In this document: piece after piece, positions 43,307 to 49,727 of the stretch
Layout: each line of letters opens with the position of its first letter
Numbering within the stretch: the stretch's first letter is position 1
Assembly (NCBI GenBank): GCA_017305595.1
Contig: JAFKKL010000009.1
Location: 1 to 51,749 of the forward strand
DNA length: 51,749 nucleotides
Reading direction: 5' to 3'
Source: Hyphomicrobiales bacterium
GTDB taxonomy: Bacteria; Pseudomonadota; Alphaproteobacteria; Rhizobiales; Xanthobacteraceae
The notes under the pieces: model-generated
The model's database searches: none
Told to the model about the DNA's origin: nothing
Seen by the model: only the letters and a program-made list of their open reading frames with translations
Position numbers and translations under genes: made by a program

Positions 43307-44356
43307 ATGATGCGCACATCACATCGTTTTACCATCCTCGCAGCCGTGGTCGGCTTGCTCGCGGTTTTGTTTGCCGCACCGGCCACGGCACGCCGCGTCA
43401 CTGACTCCGCCGACCGCACCGTAGAGGTCCCCGACACCATCTCACGGGTATTCGCCGCCGGTCCGCCGGCGTCGATCCTGCTTTACACGCTAGCACCGCA
43501 GGACATGGTCGGTTGGGTTCGCACGCCACACGCGGCGGCAAAGCCCTTCCTGCTGCCGTCGGTACAAGCGTTGCCCGAGCTTGGTCGCCTGACCGGACGT
43601 GGCGACACTTTGAACCTCGAGCGATTGCTCGCGGCAAAACCCGACGTCATCATCGATTTCGGCACGATCAACGACACCTATCGCTCGCTGGCCGACCGCG
43701 TTCAGGCGCAGACCGGCATTCCCTATCTGCTGATAGACGGCCGCTTTCAGAATACGCCTGCCGCCCTGCGGCTGCTGGCCGATATTCTGGGCGTCAAGGA
43801 GCGCGGCGAAAAACTGGCACGGGCAGCGGAGGAGATTTTCGCGCAGGTCGACGACGTCCTCGCGCAGGTTCCACAGGACAAGCGCCCGCGGGTTTACCTC
43901 GCGCGAGGCCCGGAAGGGTTGGAGTCGGGTTCGCGCGGCTCGATCAATACCGAAATCATCGAGCGCGCCGGCGCCATCAATGTCGTCGAGGGTCTTCGCG
44001 AGAAAGGCGGCATCGTCAATGTGTCACCGGAGCAACTGATCGCCTGGGCGCCCGACACCGTCATCACGCTCGATCCGACGTTCCGTCGCAGCGTCGCTGA
44101 CAAGCCGGCGTGGGCACCGGTGCCGGCGGTTCGCGAGCGGCGGGTTTTTCTCGCGCCCAATCTGCCCTATGGCTTCATCGACGCGCCACCCTCGCTTAAT
44201 CGCCTGATCGGGCTGACGTGGCTGCTGCATACGCTTTATCCCGACAAAGCCCCCGGCAAGCTTCGCGATCAGATTCGCGCGTTCTATCATCTATTCTATC
44301 AGGTCGAGCCGAGCGACGCCGATCTCGACCGTCTGCTGGATCATATGGGAGGCTGA
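43307..44356 (+). CDS. FecB/MolA-type ABC transporter periplasmic binding protein
   Basis: 349-residue exported protein of the class-III (helical-backbone) binding family. Signal peptide about 1-28 (ILAAVVGLLAVLFAAPATA). Core segments are [75 protein letters not shown] and FIDAPPSLNRLIGLTWL. The family imports siderophores, haem, cobalamin or, in MolA proteins, molybdate. The molbindin gene immediately upstream favours molybdate/tungstate; this is inference. Starts at 43307 or 43310. Confidence 0.88.
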   Translation: MMRTSHRFTILAAVVGLLAVLFAAPATARRVTDSADRTVEVPDTISRVFAAGPPASILLYTLAPQDMVGWVRTPHAAAKPFLLPSVQALPELGRLTGRGDTLNLERLLAAKPDVIIDFGTINDTYRSLADRVQAQTGIPYLLIDGRFQNTPAALRLLADILGVKERGEKLARAAEEIFAQVDDVLAQVPQDKRPRVYLARGPEGLESGSRGSINTEIIERAGAINVVEGLREKGGIVNVSPEQLIAWAPDTVITLDPTFRRSVADKPAWAPVPAVRERRVFLAPNLPYGFIDAPPSLNRLIGLTWLLHTLYPDKAPGKLRDQIRAFYHLFYQVEPSDADLDRLLDHMGG

Positions 44357-44365
44357 CGTTCGGCC

Positions 44366-45370
44366 TTGCGCACCGCAACCATCCTTTTTCTGCTGCTGGC
44401 GCTGCTGATCGCCGTGACGGTGATCGCATCGGGCATCGGTCCCTATGCGATTTCACCGCCAGAGGTGGCGCGCGCTCTTGTCCAACGATTGTTCGGCGGC
44501 ACTAACAACGGCACGGTCGAAACCGTCATCTTCAATATTCGGCTTCCGCGCGTAGCCGCGGCCGGCATCGTCGGCGCCGCGCTCGCCGCGGCTGGCGCCG
44601 CCTATCAAAGCCTGTTCCGTAATCCGCTGGTGTCGCCAGACATTCTCGGCGTCTCCACTGGCGCGGGGCTCGGTGCCGTCACCGGAATCTTGCTCGGCCT
44701 CCCGGTGACGGCGATCCAACTGATGGGATTCACCGGCGGCCTGATCACGGTCCTCATCGTCGTAGTAATTGCGCGGGCCCTGCGCGGCGGCGGCGATGTA
44801 CTGGTGCTGGTTCTCGCCGGCATCGTGATCGGTGCGCTCGCGGGCGCGGCCATCTCGCTGGTGAAAGTGCTGGCCGACCCCTACGATCAACTTCCGGCAA
44901 TCACGTTCTGGCTGCTCGGCAGCCTGGCCGGCATCAAGGTGCATGACGTCGCTACTACTATTCCGATCGTACTACTCGGCCTCGCGCCTTTGATTCTGTT
45001 GCGCTGGCGCATCGGCGTGCTGTCGCTCGGCGACGATGAGGCTCGCGCGCTCGGGGTGAATGTGTCCCGACTGCGCGCCATCGTCATCGTCGCCGCGACG
45101 CTGGTGACCGCGAGCGTGGTGGCGATCTCCGGCGTGATCGGCTGGGTCGGCCTGATGGTCCCGCATATGGCGCGACTACTGGTCGGCCCGCGCTTCGATC
45201 GATTACTGCCGGCCTCAATCCTGCTCGGTGCAGCGTTCCTGATCGCGGTTGATACGTTGGCGCGCTCCGCCGCGCGTATCGAAATTCCGCTCGGTGTACT
45301 CACCGCCGTGATCGGCGGTCCGCTCTTCGTCTGGTTGCTGGCACACAATCGTCGAAGGATGCTGCCGTGA
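44366..45370 (+). CDS. FecCD/BtuC-type ABC transporter permease
   Basis: 334-residue inner-membrane permease with about ten membrane segments, from TTG at 44366 (GGAGG is 13 bases upstream, so the start is not certain). Family signatures are NIRLPRVAAAGIVGAALAAA, GAAYQSLFRNPLVSPDILGV, the LGVNVSRLRAIVIVAATLVT loop and ISGVIGWVGLMVPHMARLLV with a terminal TAVIGGPLFVWLLAHNRRR. It forms the channel for the substrate captured by the preceding binding protein, and its stop overlaps the ATPase start (GTGA). Confidence 0.93.
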   Translation: MRTATILFLLLALLIAVTVIASGIGPYAISPPEVARALVQRLFGGTNNGTVETVIFNIRLPRVAAAGIVGAALAAAGAAYQSLFRNPLVSPDILGVSTGAGLGAVTGILLGLPVTAIQLMGFTGGLITVLIVVVIARALRGGGDVLVLVLAGIVIGALAGAAISLVKVLADPYDQLPAITFWLLGSLAGIKVHDVATTIPIVLLGLAPLILLRWRIGVLSLGDDEARALGVNVSRLRAIVIVAATLVTASVVAISGVIGWVGLMVPHMARLLVGPRFDRLLPASILLGAAFLIAVDTLARSAARIEIPLGVLTAVIGGPLFVWLLAHNRRRMLP

Positions 45371-46131
45371 CATTGTTGCGCGCGCATGACCTCTCGATCG
45401 GCTACGGGCGCACTGTCATCGCGCGCGGCATCGATCTGCCCATTGAGGCCGGCGGTGTCACCTGCCTGCTCGGCCCCAACGGCATCGGCAAGACCACGCT
45501 GTTCAAGACGCTGCTCGGCCTCATTCCACCGCTGTCCGGCAGGGTCGAAATCGAGAGCAACGATCTCACGTCACTTGATCAGCAGACGGTCGCGCGCCAC
45601 ATCGCTTATGTGCCGCAGGCGCAAGCAACCGAATTCTCCTATTCCGTGCTCGATCTGGTGGTGATGGGGCGCACCGCGCATCTCGGCGCCTTCGCCGCGC
45701 CGGGAGCGAACGACTACGCCATCGCGATGACCGCATTGGAGCGGCTCGGCATTGCCGAGTTGGCGGATCGCGATTCCACGCGCATCTCGGGCGGACAGCG
45801 CCAACTCGCGCTGATCGCGCGCGCACTGGCGCAACAGGCCCGCGTCATCGTGATGGACGAGCCGACCGCAAGCCTCGACCTCGGCAATCGCATTCTGGTG
45901 CTGGAGACGATCCGCAGCCTCTCGGCCGACAATCTCGCCGTTGTGCTCTCGACCCATGAGCCGGAACACGCCTTTGTCGTCGCCGACCGCGTCGCGATCT
46001 TGGCGGCGAACGGCTTTCTCACCGGACCGGTCGAGAACGTGATGACCTCAGACGAATTGTCTCGGCTTTATCGTGTGGGGCTGGTGGTCGAGAAGACACC
46101 GTCCGGACGATCTGTCGTCGGTCCCGCCTGA
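45367..46131 (+). CDS. FecE/MolC-type ABC transporter ATPase
   Basis: 254-residue ATPase from GTG at 45367. Walker A LLGPNGIGKTTLFKTLLGL, Q-loop YVPQAQATEFSYSVLDLVVM, signature RISGGQRQLALIARALA, Walker B VIVMDEPTASLDLGN and switch His VVLSTHEPEHAF are all intact. It powers the permease encoded just upstream. Together with the binding protein and molbindin it makes a compact transport-and-storage unit. No terminator is seen after it; 108 bases later the NsrR-like palindrome begins. Confidence 0.94.
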   Translation: MTLLRAHDLSIGYGRTVIARGIDLPIEAGGVTCLLGPNGIGKTTLFKTLLGLIPPLSGRVEIESNDLTSLDQQTVARHIAYVPQAQATEFSYSVLDLVVMGRTAHLGAFAAPGANDYAIAMTALERLGIAELADRDSTRISGGQRQLALIARALAQQARVIVMDEPTASLDLGNRILVLETIRSLSADNLAVVLSTHEPEHAFVVADRVAILAANGFLTGPVENVMTSDELSRLYRVGLVVEKTPSGRSVVGPA

Positions 46132-46239
46132 ACTACGCCAGCAACGCGACTGTATTGCTTTATCAAAATCGATGACGTCGTTGCGAGATATCGAACGCCG
46201 GCGCGCCAGAATGCGCACGTCCATACCTCGCCTCTAAAT

Positions 46240-46262
46240 AAGATGTATTGACAATATATCTT
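46240..46262. promoter_or_regulatory. 23-bp palindrome resembling an NsrR/Rrf2 operator
   Basis: Left half AAGATGTATTG, central A, right half CAATATATCTT: 10 of 11 positions on each side are complementary. The layout and ends match the NsrR consensus (GATGYATTT-N-AAATRCATC) with about three differences. It holds a TTGACA hexamer that may serve as a -35 element. It lies 112 bases before the first gene of the DUF2249 set. Confidence 0.5.
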
Positions 46263-46373
46263 TATAGAGCAACACTCGTTGCACATGCGGCGCCGATGTA
46301 TCGGTCGATCAAGCGGCCGGCAGACGCCGCAAGCCATGCTGACAACAGCCCGCGACGGGCGACAGGAGCCACC

Positions 46374-46634
46374 ATGTGTCAGACAACTGAAGACACCGAC
46401 GTCACCGAGATCGATGTGCGCAGCCTTATTCCGGCGCAACGCCACGCCAAGATTTTCCAGCTTGTCGGCGAACTCGCGGCCGGCGACTCGTTCGTTCTGG
46501 TGAACGATCACGATCCCAAGCCGCTCTACTACCAACTCGAGGCCGAGCATCCGCACGAATTCTCCTGGACCTATCTGGAGAAGGGACCGGCGGTCTGGAA
46601 AGTCGAGATCGGCAAGCAGTTCAAGGTCGCCTGA
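46374..46634 (+). CDS. DUF2249 domain protein, single domain
   Basis: 86-residue cytoplasmic protein from ATG at 46374, preceded by CAGGAG. The family core is IDVRSLIPAQRHAKIFQLVG, SFVLVNDHDPKPLYYQLEAE and FSWTYLEKGPAVWKVEIGK; NDHDPKPLYYQ is the hallmark. DUF2249 proteins (SirA/TusA-like fold) are commonly found beside genes for denitrification and nitrosative stress, but no biochemical role is established to my knowledge. It is the first gene after the NsrR-like palindrome. An in-frame start at 46248 would put the start inside the palindrome and is discounted. Confidence 0.9.
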   Translation: MCQTTEDTDVTEIDVRSLIPAQRHAKIFQLVGELAAGDSFVLVNDHDPKPLYYQLEAEHPHEFSWTYLEKGPAVWKVEIGKQFKVA

Positions 46635-46770
46635 CCGCTGACGCTGATCCGCGCGCATTCGATATGCCGCACAATGCTCCCCGTCGGCAAACCGGTCTCT
46701 CGCAGGAAACGGTTTGCCGGCCGCGCCGGCGGTCGATCCGCCGGCGCCTTTTCCCGAAAGGAAGATCGCC

Positions 46771-48129
46771 GTGGTCGGCGTCGCTCTATCCCGCTGGACG
46801 ATGTCTTACTTCGCAACGGCCGTGCTGGCGCTAATTGCTGCCGAGGGATTGATGCTGGCGGGCATCGGGTATCCGCACGCCGCCATGGCCGCACCCGCCT
46901 CCTTGCTATTGGTGCATCTCGTCGCGATCGGCTGGCTTAGCCTGCTGATGTGCGGCGCGCTTTTCCAGTTCGTGCCGGTGCTTGTGAACCGGCCACTCCA
47001 TAGCAACACGTTGCCACTGCCGACGCTGATCCTGCTGATCGCCGGCCTGGCCGCGCTGCTGCTCGGCTTCGCTCAAATGGGCGGAACGATCCAGACGCCA
47101 TTCGGGTTCTTCCCGGCCGCCGCGATCCTTCTCGGCTCGGGCTTCGTGCTCGTGCTGTGGAATCTCGGCCGCACGCTATGGGCGGCGCGACCGCTGCCGC
47201 TGCCGGCGCGGTTCGTTGTGGTCGGGCTGTGCAGTCTCGCAGCAACCGTATTCCTCGGCATCATCTTCGCGCTGGTGCTGGGCGGCGTCGCCACCAAACC
47301 GCATCTGCTCGACGTTACGGCGCTCGGCCTGCCGATCCACGTGATCGCCGGACTTGGCGGTTGGCTCACCTTCACCGCGTTTGGCGTCAGTTACCGTCTG
47401 CTCGCAATGTTCATGCTGGCGCCCGAACTGGAAGGCCGCACCACGCGCGGCGCGCTGTATGTCGGGAGCACCGCACTCGCGGTCGCCATCGTCGGCGGCA
47501 TGGCGGCGATCTGCACGTCAACCAATGTGATATGGCCTATCGGCGCCGGTGGCATCCTCGGCCTGCTGGCGCTCGCGCTTTACGGTGGCGACATCCAGCA
47601 TCTTTATCGCGCGCGCAAGCGGCGTGTCATCGAACTCAACAGCCGCATGGCGGGCGTGGCGCTGGCAAATCTGGCCGCGACCATCCTGCTCGGTATCGCC
47701 CTGCTGCTCGCAGGCCGCTTCAATGGTCATGTCGGCGTCATCGTGTTTCTGGTTGCCTTCGCTTGGCTCTCGGGTTTCGGCCTCGCAAAACTCTACAAGA
47801 TCGTCGCCTTCCTCACCTGGCTCGAATGTTACGGTCCGGTGCTCGGCAAGACGGCGACGCCGCGCGTGCAGGATCTCGTCACCGAACCGCGCGCACAAAA
47901 ATGGTTCGCGTTGTATTTCGTTGCCGTGTGGATCGCCGCACTCGCATTGCTGTTTGCGATGCCGTTGCTGTTGTTCCAGGTCGGCGTCGGCGCGATGGGG
48001 CTCGCGACCATCGGCATCGGCATCCAACTGATGCGAACCCGCCGCCTCGCCAACGTCGCGCCCGCGCTGCGTCTGCCGAAGGGTACACAGCCGCCGCATC
48101 TTCTGCATTCATCGGTCCAGCCAAGCTGA
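46771..48129 (+). CDS. Polytopic membrane protein of a nitrosative-stress-type cluster (CcoN-like)
   Basis: 452 residues with about twelve membrane segments. GTG at 46771 is chosen because AAGGA lies eight bases before it; ATG at 46801 is an alternative. Two His in membrane helices stand out: LLLVHLVAIGWLSLLMCGAL (about residue 50) and LGLPIHVIAGLGGWLTFTAF (about 190). The pattern recalls subunit I of cbb3-type oxidases and relatives, though most haem and copper ligands of a true oxidase or NO reductase are missing, so catalysis is doubtful. The C-terminal 40 residues are basic and cytoplasmic. It lies between two DUF2249 genes and is likely a membrane partner or sensor for them. Confidence 0.7.
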   Translation: MVGVALSRWTMSYFATAVLALIAAEGLMLAGIGYPHAAMAAPASLLLVHLVAIGWLSLLMCGALFQFVPVLVNRPLHSNTLPLPTLILLIAGLAALLLGFAQMGGTIQTPFGFFPAAAILLGSGFVLVLWNLGRTLWAARPLPLPARFVVVGLCSLAATVFLGIIFALVLGGVATKPHLLDVTALGLPIHVIAGLGGWLTFTAFGVSYRLLAMFMLAPELEGRTTRGALYVGSTALAVAIVGGMAAICTSTNVIWPIGAGGILGLLALALYGGDIQHLYRARKRRVIELNSRMAGVALANLAATILLGIALLLAGRFNGHVGVIVFLVAFAWLSGFGLAKLYKIVAFLTWLECYGPVLGKTATPRVQDLVTEPRAQKWFALYFVAVWIAALALLFAMPLLLFQVGVGAMGLATIGIGIQLMRTRRLANVAPALRLPKGTQPPHLLHSSVQPS

Positions 48130-48140
48130 AGGAGACACGC

Positions 48141-48671
48141 ATGACCACATCATTCATGGACGTCGATGTCCGTCCGACCCTCCGCGCCGGCGGCGAACCG
48201 TTCGGCGAGATCATGGCGGCCATCGCCAAGTTGCAACCTGGTCAGGGCCTGCGGCTACTGGCCACCTTCGAGCCGGTGCCGCTGTTCCATGTGCTGGGCT
48301 CGAAGGGCTTCAGTCACAAGGCGAAAGAGATCGGCGGCGGCGATTGGGAGGTGCTGTTTTCGCCCGCAGCCGCAGCCACACCAGCTGATGCGACTCCGGC
48401 GAAACCCGCGAGCGACACCAGCGCATGGCCGTCACCCGTGCAGGAGATGGACAACCGCGACCTCGACCCGCCGGAGCCGATGGTGCGCATCCTCGCAGCG
48501 ACCGAAGCGATGGCGAACGGCGAAGTACTCTCGGCGCTGCTGTGCCGCGAACCGATGTTCCTACTGCCTGAACTGGCCAAGCGCGGCCACGCCTGGCGCG
48601 GTGCCTTCGAGCCGGACGGCAAGACCTACAAGATTCTCATTCGCGTCGGCGCGGCCAAGGAAGCCGCGTAG
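48141..48671 (+). CDS. DUF2249 protein with two domains
   Basis: 176 residues from ATG at 48141, preceded by AAGGAG. The first DUF2249 domain is about 1-75 (DVRPTLRAGGEPFGEIMAAI, GLRLLATFEPVPLFHVLGSK, GGDWEVLFSP). A Pro/Ala/Ser-rich linker follows, then a second domain (about 105-172) with LDPPEPMVRILAATEAMANG, LLCREPMFLLPELAKRGHAW and YKILIRVG. The hallmark loop is changed from the single-domain NDHDPKP to FEPVPLF and CREPMFL, so the two classes likely have different partners. It is 11 bases downstream of the membrane protein gene. Confidence 0.85.
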   Translation: MTTSFMDVDVRPTLRAGGEPFGEIMAAIAKLQPGQGLRLLATFEPVPLFHVLGSKGFSHKAKEIGGGDWEVLFSPAAAATPADATPAKPASDTSAWPSPVQEMDNRDLDPPEPMVRILAATEAMANGEVLSALLCREPMFLLPELAKRGHAWRGAFEPDGKTYKILIRVGAAKEAA

Positions 48672-48683
48672 CAAGGAGGCCGC

Positions 48684-49004
48684 ATGACTCCCGAAGCCAG
48701 CGAAGCTTTTGCCGGTCAGATCAAGGAGGCGCTGCGCCTCGTGATCGATCCCGAGCTTGGCTACAACATCGTCGATCTCGGGCTGGTTTACGATATCAAC
48801 GTCGAGGACGGCGGCGTGGTGCGCGTCGCGATGACGACGACGACGCGCGGCTGTCCCGCGACCGGCTATCTCAAGGACGGTGCGCGCGACGCCGCATGGA
48901 GCGTACCCTCCGTCGAGTTCGTCGACATCGCCCTCACCTACGATCCGCCGTGGACGCCGGACATGATGACGGACGATGCGAAGGTTCATTTGGGAATCGT
49001 CTGA
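48684..49004 (+). CDS. DUF59/MIP18-family metal-sulfur cluster assembly factor
   Basis: 106-residue SufT/PaaD-like protein from ATG at 48684, preceded by AAGGAGG. Family features are LRLVIDPELGYNIVDLGLVY, VRVAMTTTTRGCPATGYLKD with the functional Cys57, and VDIALTYDPPWTPDMMTDDA. Such proteins help assemble or deliver Fe-S clusters to client proteins. Its place in a putative nitric-oxide-responsive set fits repair of NO-damaged clusters; that link is inference. The stop overlaps the next start (TGATG). Confidence 0.9.
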   Translation: MTPEASEAFAGQIKEALRLVIDPELGYNIVDLGLVYDINVEDGGVVRVAMTTTTRGCPATGYLKDGARDAAWSVPSVEFVDIALTYDPPWTPDMMTDDAKVHLGIV

Positions 49005-49225
49005 TGACAATGCAGACGACGACACCCACGCGCGCGAAATTAGCAGATACCACGCCGTTGGTCGGCGTACTGCTGACGAGCCTCGAAGCGCTCGCTGCCG
49101 CCGGCAAAGCCGATGCAGCGTGCCGCCTCGCCGGAAAAGCCTGCGCCGAATTGCGACATAGTGATCCCGCGGCGTGGCAACGCTTCAATGTCTTTCTGCA
49201 CCGAATTATCAAGCATGTTTCTTGA
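49004..49225 (+). CDS. Unknown 73-residue helical protein
   Basis: Starts in the TGATG overlap with the DUF59 gene (a second Met is at 49010). I do not recognise a family. The predicted fold is three short helices: LVGVLLTSLEALAAAGKADA, ACRLAGKACAELRHSDPAAW and QRFNVFLHRIIKHV. Two Cys lie 8 residues apart in the middle and could bind a metal or cluster, though spacing is unlike known motifs. Close coupling with the DUF59 gene argues for a shared role, perhaps as its partner. Confidence 0.75.
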   Translation: MTMQTTTPTRAKLADTTPLVGVLLTSLEALAAAGKADAACRLAGKACAELRHSDPAAWQRFNVFLHRIIKHVS

Positions 49226-49289
49226 AATCACCCACACTATGCATCGACGGCAATAGCACCGTCAGTGCGAACACTCGGATCGGCATTCC

Positions 49290-49380
49290 GCGCCGTCCGA
49301 GCACAGGCTCCGCGAAGCAATCGAGAAGGCCACAAGCAAAGACTGGATTGCTTCGTCGCTAACGCTCCTCGCAATGACGA
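49290..49380 (-). repeat. Dispersed repeat, family B, copy 2 (inverted)
   Basis: The minus strand begins TCGTCATTGCGAGGAGCGTT and aligns along its length with 42051-42142. The two copies are in opposite orientation and flank about 7.1 kb that holds the phasin, molbdate-type transporter and DUF2249 genes. It separates the 73-residue gene from the DUF1971 cupin gene. Confidence 0.8.
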
Positions 49381-49415
49381 TGATCTAATCTTAAATTCCA
49401 CAGGACCATCACCGT

Positions 49416-49721
49416 ATGTCGACGATCCCTTCCGAAATGCCGCCCGGCTTTACTGCTTACGGACGCTCGCCGGATTTCTCATCCGACAACCTGCCGGCCA
49501 AGCTGCAATCGGCGCACAGCACCAAGGCTGGCACCTGGGGGCTGCTGCATGTGCTCGAAGGCGTCGTGCATTACCGGCTGGAAGCGCCGCACCAGGGCGA
49601 GAAGATCATCCATGCCGGCGAGACCGTGGTGATCGAATCGCAGGTGCCGCACCGTGTCGAATTCATCGAGCCTGGCCGCATGTTCGTCGAGTTCTATCGG
49701 CTGGCAGAAACCAGCGAATAA
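49416..49721 (+). CDS. DUF1971 cupin-like protein
   Basis: 101-residue single-domain protein. FTAYGRSPDFSSDNLPAKLQ, SAHSTKAGTWGLLHVLEGVV, HYRLEAPHQGEKIIHAGETV and VIESQVPHRVEFIEPGRMFV match DUF1971, a family related to the N-terminal cupin-like region of some TehB proteins. His residues in HSTKAG, LHVLEG and VPHRVEF could bind a metal. DUF1971 genes often sit near denitrification or nitrosative-stress genes, which fits the preceding set. A family B repeat lies between it and the 73-residue gene, so co-transcription is uncertain. Confidence 0.85.
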   Translation: MSTIPSEMPPGFTAYGRSPDFSSDNLPAKLQSAHSTKAGTWGLLHVLEGVVHYRLEAPHQGEKIIHAGETVVIESQVPHRVEFIEPGRMFVEFYRLAETSE

Positions 49722-49727
49722 AAGACC

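Noticed and set aside
46248-46373. N-terminal extension of the first DUF2249 gene
   Set aside because: It would start inside the palindrome and adds Arg/His-rich residues; ATG at 46374 has a good CAGGAG site.
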